Shown here: positions 1 through 8,594 of the stretch, one piece after another
Layout of the letters: each line of letters begins with the position of its first letter
How positions within the stretch are numbered: position 1 is the first letter of the stretch
Assembly (NCBI RefSeq): GCF_001894765.1
Contig: NZ_BCWV01000005.1
Coordinates: forward strand, 1 to 64,000
DNA length: 64,000 nt
Source of the DNA: Rhodococcoides corynebacterioides NBRC 14404
GTDB taxonomy: Bacteria > Actinomycetota > Actinomycetes > Mycobacteriales > Mycobacteriaceae
Reading direction: 5' to 3'
Notes under the pieces: model-generated
The model's database searches: none
What the model was told of the DNA's origin: nothing
What the model saw: the letters and a program-made list of their open reading frames with translations, nothing else
Made by a program: the position numbers and the translations under genes

Positions 1-726
1 CCCGTAATCCTGCTCCCCGGTGCCGGCGCAACCTCGGCCGTATTCGGGTCTCTGGCTTGGCGATTGGGGCACACGCACCGAGTATTTGCGATCGACCTGA
101 TGGGTGACGTCGGCCGAAGTGTTCCCCACGCGGATCGCATCGCGTCGATCGCGGCGCTTCACGGGTGGTTCGACGCAGTGGTCGGTGCCCTGGGTGTGCA
201 CGACTTCGACGTCGTCGCCCATTCGTACGGGGCGATGGTGGCAGTTTCGCGGGCTGTCGCACCGGACAGCGGAATTGCCCGCTTGATTCTCCTTGATCCC
301 ACGTCGGTGTTCACGGGACTGAGCGCTTCGTATCTCCTGCGTGCGCTCCCGCTTCTCACGATGCCGACAGAACGTCGACAACGTGCGTTCGTCGAGTGGG
401 AGTGCGCCGGCATCGCCGTGGATCCGACGTGGATGTCCGTCCTGGCCATCGGAGCTGCAGATTTTCCACGGCAGCGTCCGGTCGTACCGAAGAAGCCTTC
501 GAAGGTCGAATTCGCTGCGATCACAGCTGATGTGAGCGTCGTCCTGGCAGGCCGGAGCAAGGCTCACTCGGCGTCGAACGTGGCTCGCAGGGTCGACGAG
601 GTTCTCCCGCGAGCGCGGGTAGTCCTCCTCGACACTGCATCCCACCACAGCCTTCCTCTCGAACCGGCCGACGATGTAGCCAGAATTGTCATCGACTGCC
701 TTGCGCACCCGCGTCGGAGCGACTGA
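1..726 (+). CDS. alpha/beta hydrolase, 5'-truncated by window edge
   Basis: The reading frame is open from base 1 to a TGA at 724-726, so the true start lies outside the window; the ATG at 64 is probably internal. The visible N-terminus LLPGAGATSAVF resembles the oxyanion-loop strand of alpha/beta hydrolases. A nucleophile elbow AHSYG has its Ser codon at 223-225, and a His pair in TASHHSLPL (codons 643-648) near the C-terminus is suited to complete the triad. An aspartate in LLLDPTS follows the elbow. The substrate cannot be inferred. By eye it looks less GC-rich than later genes, which could mean accessory DNA, but this was not measured. It is followed by about 294 bases without a convincing gene. 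Confidence 0.75.
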   Translation, partial: PVILLPGAGATSAVFGSLAWRLGHTHRVFAIDLMGDVGRSVPHADRIASIAALHGWFDAVVGALGVHDFDVVAHSYGAMVAVSRAVAPDSGIARLILLDPTSVFTGLSASYLLRALPLLTMPTERRQRAFVEWECAGIAVDPTWMSVLAIGAADFPRQRPVVPKKPSKVEFAAITADVSVVLAGRSKAHSASNVARRVDEVLPRARVVLLDTASHHSLPLEPADDVARIVIDCLAHPRRSD

Positions 727-867
727 CGGGCGACGCAGGTCCGGTTCACGCCCGGCAATCAAGAATTATCCTGCGTCGCTGTATCGAGGGAATTCAGCCG
801 GCTGGCCACTTGCCCGTCGGGTACGTGTGCTCTGACACGTAGTGACTCGCGCCTGCGCACTTTTCGG

Positions 868-919
868 CACCCGATCGTCGGAAATTCTGCCAATCGGCAG
901 AATCGACCACGATCGGGTG
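868..919. repeat. 52-base nested inverted repeat in intergenic region
   Basis: The region between the hydrolase stop (726) and the reductase start (1021) has no convincing gene. It does hold an inverted repeat with two concentric pairs of arms. Outer arms CACCCGATCGT (868-878) and ACGATCGGGTG (909-919) match over 11 bp; inner arms ATTCTGCC (884-891) and GGCAGAAT (896-903) match over 8 bp around a 4-base loop AATC. Both pairs share the same centre (893.5). No T-run follows, so it fits a repressor operator or an RNA hairpin better than a classical terminator. It ends 101 bases before the next start codon. Confidence 0.6.
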
Positions 920-1020
920 GCATGAGATGCGGCCGAGGACCTGCGCCACTGCGGAAATGGGTCGCGCGCGGGGCCGTCGAGCACCTACCGTGCGAGGGCC
1001 CGACCGAAAGAGGATCACCC

Positions 1021-1611
1021 ATGCGCGATGTGACGTACTACGTGGCGACGAGTCTCGACGGATTCATCGCGGCTCCCGACGGCACCTGGAGCGCGTTCCT
1101 CGACGAGGGCGACCATATGGCGGTGCTCGTGGACGAGTTCGCGGACACGCTTCCCGGACACGTGCAGAATGCGCTCGGGATCCAATCGGACGCAACGATG
1201 TTCGACACGGTGATCATGGGGTGGACGACATACTCCGCGGCCCTGGACGTGGGAATCGTCAGCCCCTATCCGCACCTGCGGCAGTTCGTGGCTTCCCGGC
1301 ACCGTCGATCCGAGTCCGACGACGTGACCGTCACGGACGATCCGGCAGCCACCCTCGGCAGGCTCCGTGAGGAAGACGGCGCCGGAATTTGGCTGGCGGG
1401 TGGGGGAGCGCTGGCGGGTGACCTCGTCGACCAGATCGACCGACTCGTCCTGAAGATCAACCCGGTAGTACTCGGTGACGGTGTGCGCCTGTTCGCCGGT
1501 GCTCGGTACGCGGACCGACCGTTCACGGCGACCCGGGTCCGACAGTTCGAGTCGGGTGTGGTGATCGCTGAGTACCGACGAGTATCCGGCACTCGTGGGG
1601 TGACGCCGTGA
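1021..1611 (+). CDS. dihydrofolate reductase family protein (RibD C-terminal-like)
   Basis: The predicted protein has 196 residues and opens with VTYYVATSLDGFIAAPDGTW, the hallmark start of the RibD C-terminal/dihydrofolate-reductase-like fold, with the SLDGFIA segment that lines the nucleotide site. A central MGWTTY segment and a GGGALAGDLVDQIDRL stretch (the NADPH-contacting Gly-rich turn) complete the pattern. Family members are NAD(P)H-dependent reductases, mostly of unknown substrate; antifolate or riboflavin roles cannot be assumed. The ATG at 1021 is chosen because AGAGGA lies just upstream and family homology begins there; an ATG at 922 would add an unsupported tail. Its stop overlaps the GTG start of the OsmC gene, so the two are probably co-translated. 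Confidence 0.85.
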   Translation: MRDVTYYVATSLDGFIAAPDGTWSAFLDEGDHMAVLVDEFADTLPGHVQNALGIQSDATMFDTVIMGWTTYSAALDVGIVSPYPHLRQFVASRHRRSESDDVTVTDDPAATLGRLREEDGAGIWLAGGGALAGDLVDQIDRLVLKINPVVLGDGVRLFAGARYADRPFTATRVRQFESGVVIAEYRRVSGTRGVTP

Positions 1612-2078
1612 CGGACACTCGACACACCTATTCCGTCTCGGTCACGTGGACCGGCAACTCCGGCGCGGGAACCGCGTCTCTCCGTTCGTACTCCCGCGAC
1701 CACGACGTCGAAGCGCCAGGAGTTCCCACCATCGCGGGGTCGTCCGACCCCGCGTTTCGTGGCGACGCGTCGAGGTGGAATCCGGAGCAGTTGTTCGTGG
1801 CGTCCATCGCCCAGTGCCACATGCTCTGGTATCTCGGGCTGGCAGCACAGGCGGGTGTCATCGTGACCTCGTACGTCGACGCGCCGATCGCGGTCATGAT
1901 CGAAGAACCCGGTGGGGCCGGACAATTCGAGTCCGTGACACTGAGACCTGTGGTGCGGATCGACGCGTCGAGCGACGCGGATCTTGCCGAACAGGTGCAT
2001 CATCGAGTCGCCGACTACTGCGTCATCGCACGCTCGATCACCACGCCGATCGGCTACGAGGTGACGATCGAACGCTAG
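1608..2078 (+). CDS. OsmC family protein (peroxiredoxin-like)
   Basis: OsmC/Ohr proteins are dimeric cytoplasmic thiol peroxidases that reduce organic hydroperoxides with two cysteines. This 156-residue protein has both: Cys70 in SIAQCHMLWYL and Cys138 in RVADYCVIARS, at the family spacing, together with WNPEQLFVASI, the conserved segment before the first Cys. Length is normal for the family. The GTG start at 1608 overlaps the TGA of the upstream reductase in GTGA, indicating translational coupling. Its stop overlaps by 4 bases the stop of the convergent small gene at 2075. Which reductant or peroxide it uses cannot be read from sequence. Confidence 0.88.
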   Translation: MTDTRHTYSVSVTWTGNSGAGTASLRSYSRDHDVEAPGVPTIAGSSDPAFRGDASRWNPEQLFVASIAQCHMLWYLGLAAQAGVIVTSYVDAPIAVMIEEPGGAGQFESVTLRPVVRIDASSDADLAEQVHHRVADYCVIARSITTPIGYEVTIER

Positions 2079-2266
2079 CGCTTCGTGGACGTGGCGACGG
2101 CCAGCCGCTGGTGTAACCGCTCACGCACCTCGTCCGGTTCGTACTGACGACGCTGACGCTCGTTGCGGGCGACGAGGACGCCGGACGCTGCCACGCCGAC
2201 GGCGCCGGCGAGACCTGCGACCTTCAGCAGACCGCGCACGGAGATCTTTCGGGATCGTGCAGCCAT
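2075..2266 (-). CDS. small single-span membrane protein, function unknown
   Basis: I do not recognise this 63-residue protein. It begins with a basic segment (MAARSRKISVRG), followed by one hydrophobic stretch (VAGLAGAVGVAASGVLVA) that could span the membrane, and a charged C-terminal tail rich in Arg and Glu, giving a predicted N-in topology by the positive-inside rule. The ATG sits at 2264-2266. The stop lies against the OsmC stop. Nothing overlaps it for most of its length, which supports it as real rather than a shadow frame. Confidence 0.55.
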   Translation of the reverse strand: MAARSRKISVRGLLKVAGLAGAVGVAASGVLVARNERQRRQYEPDEVRERLHQRLAVATSTKR

Positions 2267-2303
2267 TCATGAAGGCTAGCGCCACGAACTAGGCTCGTCG
2301 TCG

Positions 2304-2996
2304 ATGAGCGTCGACGGAGTGTCCTCAGTCAACCTCGCCACCGCCGTGGAGACCACGCGGACAGGCGATCTCTGGATCTTCCGCGGCCGGTCGGCGGCGG
2401 ATCGAGCGATCCAGACGCTGACGAACAGCCCGGTGAATCACGTGGGCATGGCCGTGGTCCTCGACGATCTGCCGCCCCTGATGTGGCATGCGGAGCTGGG
2501 GCAATCGTTGCCCGACATGTGGACCGGGCGCCATCAGCGCGGCGTGCAGCTGCACGACCTCCGCGACGCCGTCACTCATTGGGGCGAGCGCTACGACCAG
2601 AAATGCTGGTTCCGGCAACTACAGTCGCCCATCACGCGCGAACAAGAAGACGAGCTGATGCGGACCATCGCGCGGCTCGACGGCACCGCGTTCCCGACCA
2701 CGGCACGGCTGGCGGGCAGATGGTTCGCGGGGCGGCTCCCGGCAGTGTCGGCCAAGGACGACCGTCGACTCGAGACCGCCTACTGCGCGGAGGTGGTGGC
2801 CCTGACGTACGAGGCGATGGGTCTGCTCGATCCGCGCGAATCACCGACGCCGCTGAAGCCGTTCGACCGGGTGGGACTCAAACCGCCGCGTCGACGGGCC
2901 AACTGGTACGACCCCGGCAGGTTCTGGAGCGGTGATCACCTGCCGTTGGCGGAGGGCGTCGAGCTGGGGCGTGAGATCGCGGTGGTCCTGGACTAG
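2304..2996 (+). CDS. permuted papain-like (YiiX/YaeF-type NlpC/P60) protein
   Basis: The 230-residue protein shows the circularly permuted NlpC/P60 pattern: GDLWIFRG early, then the catalytic-type His46 in NHVGMAV, and the catalytic-type Cys161 far downstream in AYCAEVVALTYEAMGLL. In ordinary NlpC/P60 enzymes the Cys precedes the His. Members are candidate cysteine peptidases, amidases or acyltransferases; some act on lipids. There is no signal peptide, so it is probably cytoplasmic. The ATG at 2304 gives a full domain, though no strong ribosome site is visible. Its stop overlaps that of the convergent PhzF gene by 4 bases. Confidence 0.7.
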   Translation: MSVDGVSSVNLATAVETTRTGDLWIFRGRSAADRAIQTLTNSPVNHVGMAVVLDDLPPLMWHAELGQSLPDMWTGRHQRGVQLHDLRDAVTHWGERYDQKCWFRQLQSPITREQEDELMRTIARLDGTAFPTTARLAGRWFAGRLPAVSAKDDRRLETAYCAEVVALTYEAMGLLDPRESPTPLKPFDRVGLKPPRRRANWYDPGRFWSGDHLPLAEGVELGREIAVVLD

Positions 2997-3673
2997 AGCG
3001 TCCTGGACTCGTCCGCCATAACGCGCCCTCCGAGCTCCACCCACCCGTCGTCGGAGAGCGTGGTCGACAGGACCGAGCCTCGGCCCTGCACGATGCTCAG
3101 ATCGCGCCCGAGCAGTTCGGTCACACGAACGGCGGCCGCGCCCGTTGCTTCGTCCTCCGGGACGCCCATGTCGGGCGCGAACATGCGGGAACGAATTGCG
3201 CCGCCTTTCTCGTCCGCCCACGCCCACACGTAGTGGTGACCGTCGGTGAAGTCGGACGGGTCCACGGCGAGGACATCGGCCGGCGAGGCCACCGGATGAA
3301 ACTCGAACTGCGGCGCCCATGACGGGCGAGCCCGGACGTAGGTGACGCCGTCGGCGAACCGGACGGCAACCTCGCCTGCGGGCACCAGTAACGCATCCAC
3401 TGGTGTACCGCGATCGGCCAGCCATGCGGCGGTGCCCACCGTGGGGTGCCCGGCGAACGGCAACTCGACGGCGGGCGTGTGGATGCGGAGGGCCGTGGAC
3501 TGCGCCGCGCCGGCGGGAACGTCGACGAACACGGTCTCGCTGTACTGCAGCTCGTGCGCCACGGACTGGCGATCGGCCGGGGCAACGGACGCAGCGTCGA
3601 CGATGCCGAGAGGGTTGCCCCACCGACCCTGGTCGTCGGTGAACACCCGCACGACGTGGACGTCGAATGGCAT
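2993..3673 (-). CDS. PhzF family isomerase/epimerase-like protein
   Basis: PhzF-like proteins share the diaminopimelate-epimerase fold. The 226-residue product has the family landmarks GNPLGIVDAA, the catalytic-type Glu46 in YSETVFV, and the glycine-rich GHPTVGTAAWL loop. It is shorter than the roughly 280 residues common in the family, so part of the second lobe is compact. AGAGGAAG precedes the ATG (3671-3673). It starts 10 bases after the helicase gene ends, so it is probably the last gene of a leftward run of hydrolase, helicase and PhzF. Mycobacterium tuberculosis has a PhzF-like gene beside a hydrolase and a PAC2 gene in the same neighbourhood (recalled, not searched). Substrate unknown. 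Confidence 0.85.
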   Translation of the reverse strand: MPFDVHVVRVFTDDQGRWGNPLGIVDAASVAPADRQSVAHELQYSETVFVDVPAGAAQSTALRIHTPAVELPFAGHPTVGTAAWLADRGTPVDALLVPAGEVAVRFADGVTYVRARPSWAPQFEFHPVASPADVLAVDPSDFTDGHHYVWAWADEKGGAIRSRMFAPDMGVPEDEATGAAAVRVTELLGRDLSIVQGRGSVLSTTLSDDGWVELGGRVMADESRTL

Positions 3674-3683
3674 GGTCTTCCTC

Positions 3684-6185
3684 TCAGCCTGCGGTGACCG
3701 TGATGTCGTCGAACACGACCTCGGCCAGTTCGTCGGACTCCTCGACGTCGACGGTGGCGTCGAAGGACCACCCGTGGTCGCCCTCGGGGTCGTCGAGAAC
3801 CTGCCGCGCGGTGGTCTCGTCGCGGGTCTGGACGAACGAGAACAGGTGGGGTCCGCGCGCGGTCGGTGTCATACCGATCTCGCCGTACTCCTCGAAGTAG
3901 GGCTCGAGTTCGTCCTGCCAATCGACGTCGTCGCCCAGCTCCTCGAGGAGGTCCCACCGGCGTCGCGACGCCAGCTCGACGCGTCGGAACAGGGCGTTGC
4001 GCACCATGATCCGGAACGCTCGGGGGTTGGCGGAGATGGGCTTCGGTGTGTCGGCTCCGTACGCGACGACGGGCGTGCCCTCCTCGTCGAAGGTGGGGTC
4101 GGTGAGGTTCTCCCATTCGTCGAGAAGGCTGGAGTCGACCTGGCGCACCGTTTCGCCGAGCCATTCGGTGATGTCCTGGACGTCCTCGGTGCGCGCCTCC
4201 GGTGGAACCGTCTGTCGCAGAGCGCGATACGCGTCGGCGAGGTACCGCAGGACGGACCCCTCCGAGCGTGAGAGCCCGTAGTGCGAGATCAGCTCCGTGA
4301 ACGTCATCGACTTCTCGATCATGTCGCGCACCACGGATTTGGGCGACAGCCCGAACTCCGACAGCCACGGATGGCCGCCGCGGTAGATCTCGAAGGCCGG
4401 CCGTAACAGCTCCTCGAGCGGCTTGGGCCAGGTGATCTCCTCGAGCAGCTCCATTCGCTCCTCGTACTCGAGGCCGTCCGCCTTCATCTGCGCGACGGCC
4501 TCGCCGCGCGCCGCGTGCTGCTGCGCCCAGAGAATCTGCCGCGGATCGTCGAGAGTCGCCTCGATGACGGAGACGACGTCGAGGGCGTAGGTGGGTTGCT
4601 CGCGATCGAGCAGCTCGAACGCGGCCAACGCGAACGTCGACAAGGGTTGATTCAGTGCGAAATCGCGTTGCAGATCCACGGTGAGACGGGCCCGCCGCCC
4701 CTCGGCATCCGGTTCGTCGAGTTGCTCGACGATGCCGGCGTCGCGGAGACCACGGTAGAGCCGCACCGCCTGCAGGATGTGTCGGCGCTGCGCGGCGCGC
4801 GTCTCGTGGTTGTCCTCGAGCAGGTGCCGCATGGCGTCGAAACAGCTTCCCGGCCGGGCGATCACGTTGAGCAGCATCGAATTGTTCACCCGGAAGCGCG
4901 AGACCAGCGGCTCCGGACTCGCGGCGACCAGGCGCTCGAAACTCGGTTTGCCCCACGAGACGAACCCCTCGGGTGCCTTCTTGCGCTGAATCCGCTTGAG
5001 CTTCTTGGGATCGTCACCCGCCTTGGCCACCAGGCGCGCGTTCTCGATGTCGTGCTCGGGCGCCTGCACCATCACCGTGCCGAGCGTGTCGTACCCGGCG
5101 CGCCCGGCGCGACCGGCGATCTGGTGGAACTCGCGCGCTCGCAACTGACGGGTGCGGACGCCGTCGTACTTCGTCAGACCGGTGAGCAGCACCGTGCGAA
5201 TCGGCACGTTGATCCCGACGCCGAGCGTGTCCGTTCCACAGATGACGGCGAGCAGGCCGTCCTGCGCGAGCTTCTCCACCAGCCTCCGGTACCGCGGCAG
5301 CATGCCCGCGTGGTGCACGCCGATACCGTGGCGCACCAAGCGGGACAACGTCTTTCCGAACCCGGTGGTGAATCGGAACCCGCCGATGGCGTCGGCGATC
5401 GCGGCTTTGGTCTCCTTGGTCGAGACCTGGATCGACGTCAGGGCCTGGGCGCGCTCCAGCGCCGCCGCCTGCGTGAAGTGCACGACGTAGACGGGAGCGA
5501 GGTGCGTCGACACCAGTTCCTCGATGGTCTCGACGATCGGGGTGAGGCGGTACGAGAACACGAGGGGGACAGGCCGTTCGGATCCCTCGACCACGGACGT
5601 CGGCCGGCCGGTGCGACGGGTGAGATCGTCGCGGAAGAACGAGACGTCGCCCAGCGTGGCCGACATCAGCAGGAACTGGGCGTGCGGGAGCTCGAGCAGG
5701 GGGACCTGCCATGCCCAGCCGCGATCGGGCTCGGAGTAGTAGTGGAACTCGTCCATGATCACCTGGCCGATGGAGGAATCCGCACCCTCGCGCAGCGCCA
5801 TGTTGGCCACGATCTCGGCGGTCGCGCACACGATCGGGGCGGACGCGTTGACCGCGGCGTCACCGGTGATCATCCCGACGTTCTCCGCGCCGAAGATCTC
5901 GCACAGGGCGAAGAACTTCTCGCTGACCAACGCCTTGATCGGCGCGGTGTAGAACGATCGGACGCCCGCCGCCAAGGCGGCGACGTGCGCAGCCACGGCC
6001 ACCATGGACTTCCCGGACCCCGTCGGGGTCGCGAGCACGACGTTGTTGCCCGAGACCAGCTCGATGACGGCCTCGTCCTGCAGCGGGTAGAGCTCGAGTC
6101 CACGGTCGGCGACCCAGGTGGTGAAGGCGTCGTACACCTCGTCTGCCGACGCGGAGCGGGGCACCATCTCGGTCAACAGCATCAC
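3684..6185 (-). CDS. DEAD/DEAH-box SF2 helicase with DUF3516 C-terminal region
   Basis: The 833-residue product is an ATP-dependent nucleic-acid helicase of superfamily 2. Visible motifs are Walker A ATPTGSGKS (residues 52-60), motif II DEFH (145-148), motif III MSATLG, and motif VI HQIAGRAGRAGYD. The remaining 450 or so residues are not a known catalytic domain and match what I recall of the DUF3516 family. The motif II form DEFH and the GRAGR motif resemble Ski2/Mtr4/HelY-like RNA helicases, so an RNA substrate is an inference. Translation can begin at GTG 6185 or the immediately following ATG 6182. It lies 6 bases after the hydrolase stop and 10 bases before PhzF, within one likely operon. 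Confidence 0.88.
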   Translation of the reverse strand: MMLLTEMVPRSASADEVYDAFTTWVADRGLELYPLQDEAVIELVSGNNVVLATPTGSGKSMVAVAAHVAALAAGVRSFYTAPIKALVSEKFFALCEIFGAENVGMITGDAAVNASAPIVCATAEIVANMALREGADSSIGQVIMDEFHYYSEPDRGWAWQVPLLELPHAQFLLMSATLGDVSFFRDDLTRRTGRPTSVVEGSERPVPLVFSYRLTPIVETIEELVSTHLAPVYVVHFTQAAALERAQALTSIQVSTKETKAAIADAIGGFRFTTGFGKTLSRLVRHGIGVHHAGMLPRYRRLVEKLAQDGLLAVICGTDTLGVGINVPIRTVLLTGLTKYDGVRTRQLRAREFHQIAGRAGRAGYDTLGTVMVQAPEHDIENARLVAKAGDDPKKLKRIQRKKAPEGFVSWGKPSFERLVAASPEPLVSRFRVNNSMLLNVIARPGSCFDAMRHLLEDNHETRAAQRRHILQAVRLYRGLRDAGIVEQLDEPDAEGRRARLTVDLQRDFALNQPLSTFALAAFELLDREQPTYALDVVSVIEATLDDPRQILWAQQHAARGEAVAQMKADGLEYEERMELLEEITWPKPLEELLRPAFEIYRGGHPWLSEFGLSPKSVVRDMIEKSMTFTELISHYGLSRSEGSVLRYLADAYRALRQTVPPEARTEDVQDITEWLGETVRQVDSSLLDEWENLTDPTFDEEGTPVVAYGADTPKPISANPRAFRIMVRNALFRRVELASRRRWDLLEELGDDVDWQDELEPYFEEYGEIGMTPTARGPHLFSFVQTRDETTARQVLDDPEGDHGWSFDATVDVEESDELAEVVFDDITVTAG

Positions 6186-6191
6186 TACAGG

Positions 6192-7229
6192 CTACGTAGC
6201 GGACCTCTCGTCCGAACCCATGGCACCCAGCACGGCCTGCCGGGTGGCGGGGCTGCCCGTGATCGCGGCCTCGCCGACTCCCTCGATCAGCAGTCTGCGC
6301 CATCGGGACTCGTCGAAATCGAGAGGCGTCGTCGTGGCGACGAAGTCCTCGAGGACGCGGAGGAACCGCATCGGATCGTCCCGGTGCGGGAAATGGCCCG
6401 CGCCGCGAAAGACGTCGAGGCGCGAGCCGGGCATCGCCGCGTGCGCGAGCGTGGCGTGCTCGGCGGGAATCACCGTGTCGTGTTCACCCCAGACCAGCTG
6501 CACGGGAAGGTTCTCGGTGAGGTAGCACCGGTCGAGCATGGTGACCGCCTGGCCGCGCCAGTCGACCACGGCGCGCAGGGTCTTCCGGTAGGCGTCGTAC
6601 GCCGTCGAGTCGAGCAGGTTGCCCACCACGCGCAGGAGGTCGGGCGTGTCGTGCAGGGCGGGCCCGGGGTGCAGCGGGGTGCCGTCGAGTCGCTGGATCG
6701 CGGACCCGGCCACCCGGAGGGCCCGCATGGCGCCGGGCAGGCGCAGCACCTTGAACAGCTCGTTGACCACCGGGAGCGACATCAGTCGCAGCGCCGGATG
6801 CACGTCCTTGGTGACTCCGCCGGCCGACACCAGGACCAACCGTTGCACCATCTGCGGGTACTGGTACGCGAACTGCATGGCCACCCCGCCGCCCAGCGAA
6901 TGGCCCACCACGGTGACCGCGTCGATGCCCAGGGTGACCAGCAGATCCCGGAGACCGTTGGCGTAGGCGGCGACGGAGTAGTCCGCCCGGGGCTTGTCGG
7001 ACAACCCGTGACCGAGGAGATCGGGTGCGATCACGGTGTGCGACGCCGCGAGGTGGGGGATGAGCTCGAGCCAGGTCTCGGAACTGTCGCCGATGCCGTG
7101 GACGAGCAGGAGGGCCGGACCCTCGCCGGCCATCCGGAAGGCGCGGCGATAGCCGTGCACCGTGCGGTGATGGAGGGTCGGGCGGGTGTCCGGCACGGTC
7201 CGCAGTGCGCGAGTGCGTGAAGCCGTCAT
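6192..7229 (-). CDS. alpha/beta hydrolase (Rv2715-like)
   Basis: This 345-residue cytoplasmic hydrolase has the full signature of the fold: oxyanion strand LLLVHGIGDSSETW, the D70 strand VIAPDLLGHGLSDKP, nucleophile elbow VVGHSLGGG with Ser111, the acid in LVWGEHDTVIPAE and His in FRGAGHFPHRDDP. Sequence style is that of epoxide hydrolase/C-C hydrolase relatives, but the substrate is not evident. A C-terminal extension of about 45 residues follows the catalytic core. It stops 6 bases before the helicase start and is probably the first gene of that operon. The position beside PAC2 and PhzF matches M. tuberculosis Rv2714-Rv2716 as I recall it. Confidence 0.88.
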   Translation of the reverse strand: MTASRTRALRTVPDTRPTLHHRTVHGYRRAFRMAGEGPALLLVHGIGDSSETWLELIPHLAASHTVIAPDLLGHGLSDKPRADYSVAAYANGLRDLLVTLGIDAVTVVGHSLGGGVAMQFAYQYPQMVQRLVLVSAGGVTKDVHPALRLMSLPVVNELFKVLRLPGAMRALRVAGSAIQRLDGTPLHPGPALHDTPDLLRVVGNLLDSTAYDAYRKTLRAVVDWRGQAVTMLDRCYLTENLPVQLVWGEHDTVIPAEHATLAHAAMPGSRLDVFRGAGHFPHRDDPMRFLRVLEDFVATTTPLDFDESRWRRLLIEGVGEAAITGSPATRQAVLGAMGSDERSAT

Positions 7230-7369
7230 GAGTCGTCGCTCCTCGCCGATGGACCGGACGACGCGGGTGCGTCGACCGGTCCAGTGTGGTCGGGATGTGT
7301 GACGGTCACGCTACGTGGGGGTGACGGCTCCGTCAGCGAATCCCGATCGTGTCCGCCGTGGTCGAGTAC

Positions 7370-8320
7370 TCAGTTCCGCTCGTCGGGGTCGACGGGGTCG
7401 TCGTCGACCCCGGTCTGCTCGGCCAGGAAACGCTCGAACTCGGCCCCGATCTCGTCGCCGCTGGGCAACTCCTCGTCCGAGGCCAGCAGCGTCGACTTCT
7501 GCTCCTGAGCGGTCACGAACGTGTCGTACTGACGCTCGAGCGCCGCAACCACCGAACCGACCTCCGGGTTGCCCTCGACGTGCTCGTCGACCTGCTCCCG
7601 CACGCGGGCCGCGGCCGAGGTCAGGGCCGCGAGGGGCAGCTCCAGGTCGGCGGCGTCGGCCACCAGTTCCAGCAGTTTCTCCGCGGCGCTCGGGTAGGCG
7701 GTCTGCGCCAGGTAGTGCGGGACGTGCACCGAGAAGCCCATGGACTCGTGTCCGTGCTGCGCCATCCGGTACTCCAGCAACGACGACGCGCTGCCCGGCA
7801 CCTGCAACTCACCCGACCACTTGTGGTGGTCGCCGACCAGCTCGGAATCGGACGAGTGGGCCGTGACTCCGAGGGGACGGGTGTGCGGGACGGCCATCGG
7901 AATGGAGTTCAGGCCGATCGTCCGCCGCACACCCAACTGCTCGGCCAACAGCCGCACGGCCGTGGTGAACTTCTCCCACTTCAGGTCCGGCTCGAGCCCG
8001 GAGAGGAGAAGGAACGGCGTACCCACCCCGTCCTGCACGGCGTAGAGGTTCAGAACGGGTTCCTCGTAATCGGAGAAGTGGTCCGCCTTGAAGGTCATCG
8101 TGGGCCGCCGCGAGCGGTAGTCCAGTAGTTCGTCGACGTCGAACGACGCCACGAGTTCCGTCTCCAGCGTCTCGCGCAGGTGCGCCGTCGCGAGCTTCAC
8201 GGCGTGCCCCGCGTCGGAGTACCCCTCCAGACCGTGCACGAGGACCGGGCCGAGGCCGTCCTCCGAGAGCACGCGCGGCGCCGGAAACTCGAGCTCGTAC
8301 ATTCCGGACTTCTCGTCCAT
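7370..8320 (-). CDS. PAC2 family protein (proteasome assembly chaperone 2-like)
   Basis: PAC2-family proteins in actinobacteria resemble a eukaryotic proteasome-assembly chaperone; the bacterial role is unsettled. The 316-residue product has the PAC2 core with [15 protein letters not shown] near the N-terminus, the [16 protein letters not shown] segment, [13 protein letters not shown] and the [10 protein letters not shown] stretch. The C-terminus is acidic and low in complexity. The ATG at 8318-8320 is chosen over upstream possibilities because GAGGGAGGA precedes it and homology begins there. It is separated from the hydrolase by about 140 bases and may have its own promoter. Confidence 0.87.
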   Translation of the reverse strand: MDEKSGMYELEFPAPRVLSEDGLGPVLVHGLEGYSDAGHAVKLATAHLRETLETELVASFDVDELLDYRSRRPTMTFKADHFSDYEEPVLNLYAVQDGVGTPFLLLSGLEPDLKWEKFTTAVRLLAEQLGVRRTIGLNSIPMAVPHTRPLGVTAHSSDSELVGDHHKWSGELQVPGSASSLLEYRMAQHGHESMGFSVHVPHYLAQTAYPSAAEKLLELVADAADLELPLAALTSAAARVREQVDEHVEGNPEVGSVVAALERQYDTFVTAQEQKSTLLASDEELPSGDEIGAEFERFLAEQTGVDDDPVDPDERN

Positions 8321-8511
8321 GCCGTGTCCTCCCTCGTCGCGCGGGTGCCGCCGAAACGGCTTCCGGTCGGTTACCCAGTTTCCCACAGCACGACGCGCTC
8401 GCTCACCGTCGTTCGTGGACCGTCCAACGACGTGCCGCAGTCCGGCATTCCCGGCGTGCCCTCGGCCGGACGCGGACACCTGCCATGCCCGTCTTCGCAT
8501 GGATGCACCGA

Positions 8512-8517
8512 TAGGGT
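8512..8517 (+). promoter_or_regulatory. candidate -10 element of mscR promoter
   Basis: TAGGGT fits the actinobacterial TANNNT -10 consensus and lies about 80 bases before the mscR ATG, giving an expected leader near 70 nt. No convincing -35 is seen. A GTG at 8525 seven bases downstream is not in frame with mscR. Confidence 0.35.
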
Positions 8518-8594
8518 CGACGCCGTGCCCCGCGGTCCGTCGCGGGCTCGGGACTCACCACCGACGGACCCACGACCGACAGAGGAGAGACACC

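Noticed and set aside
759-1022. Short open frames in the gap before the RibD-like gene
   Set aside because: No ribosome site, no recognisable features, and they span the palindrome at 868-919.
4515-7220. Long open frame of 901 codons on the plus strand
   Set aside because: It lies antisense to the helicase and hydrolase genes and its translation is Arg/Asp/Glu/Gly-rich without any domain, the usual mirror frame of high-GC genes.
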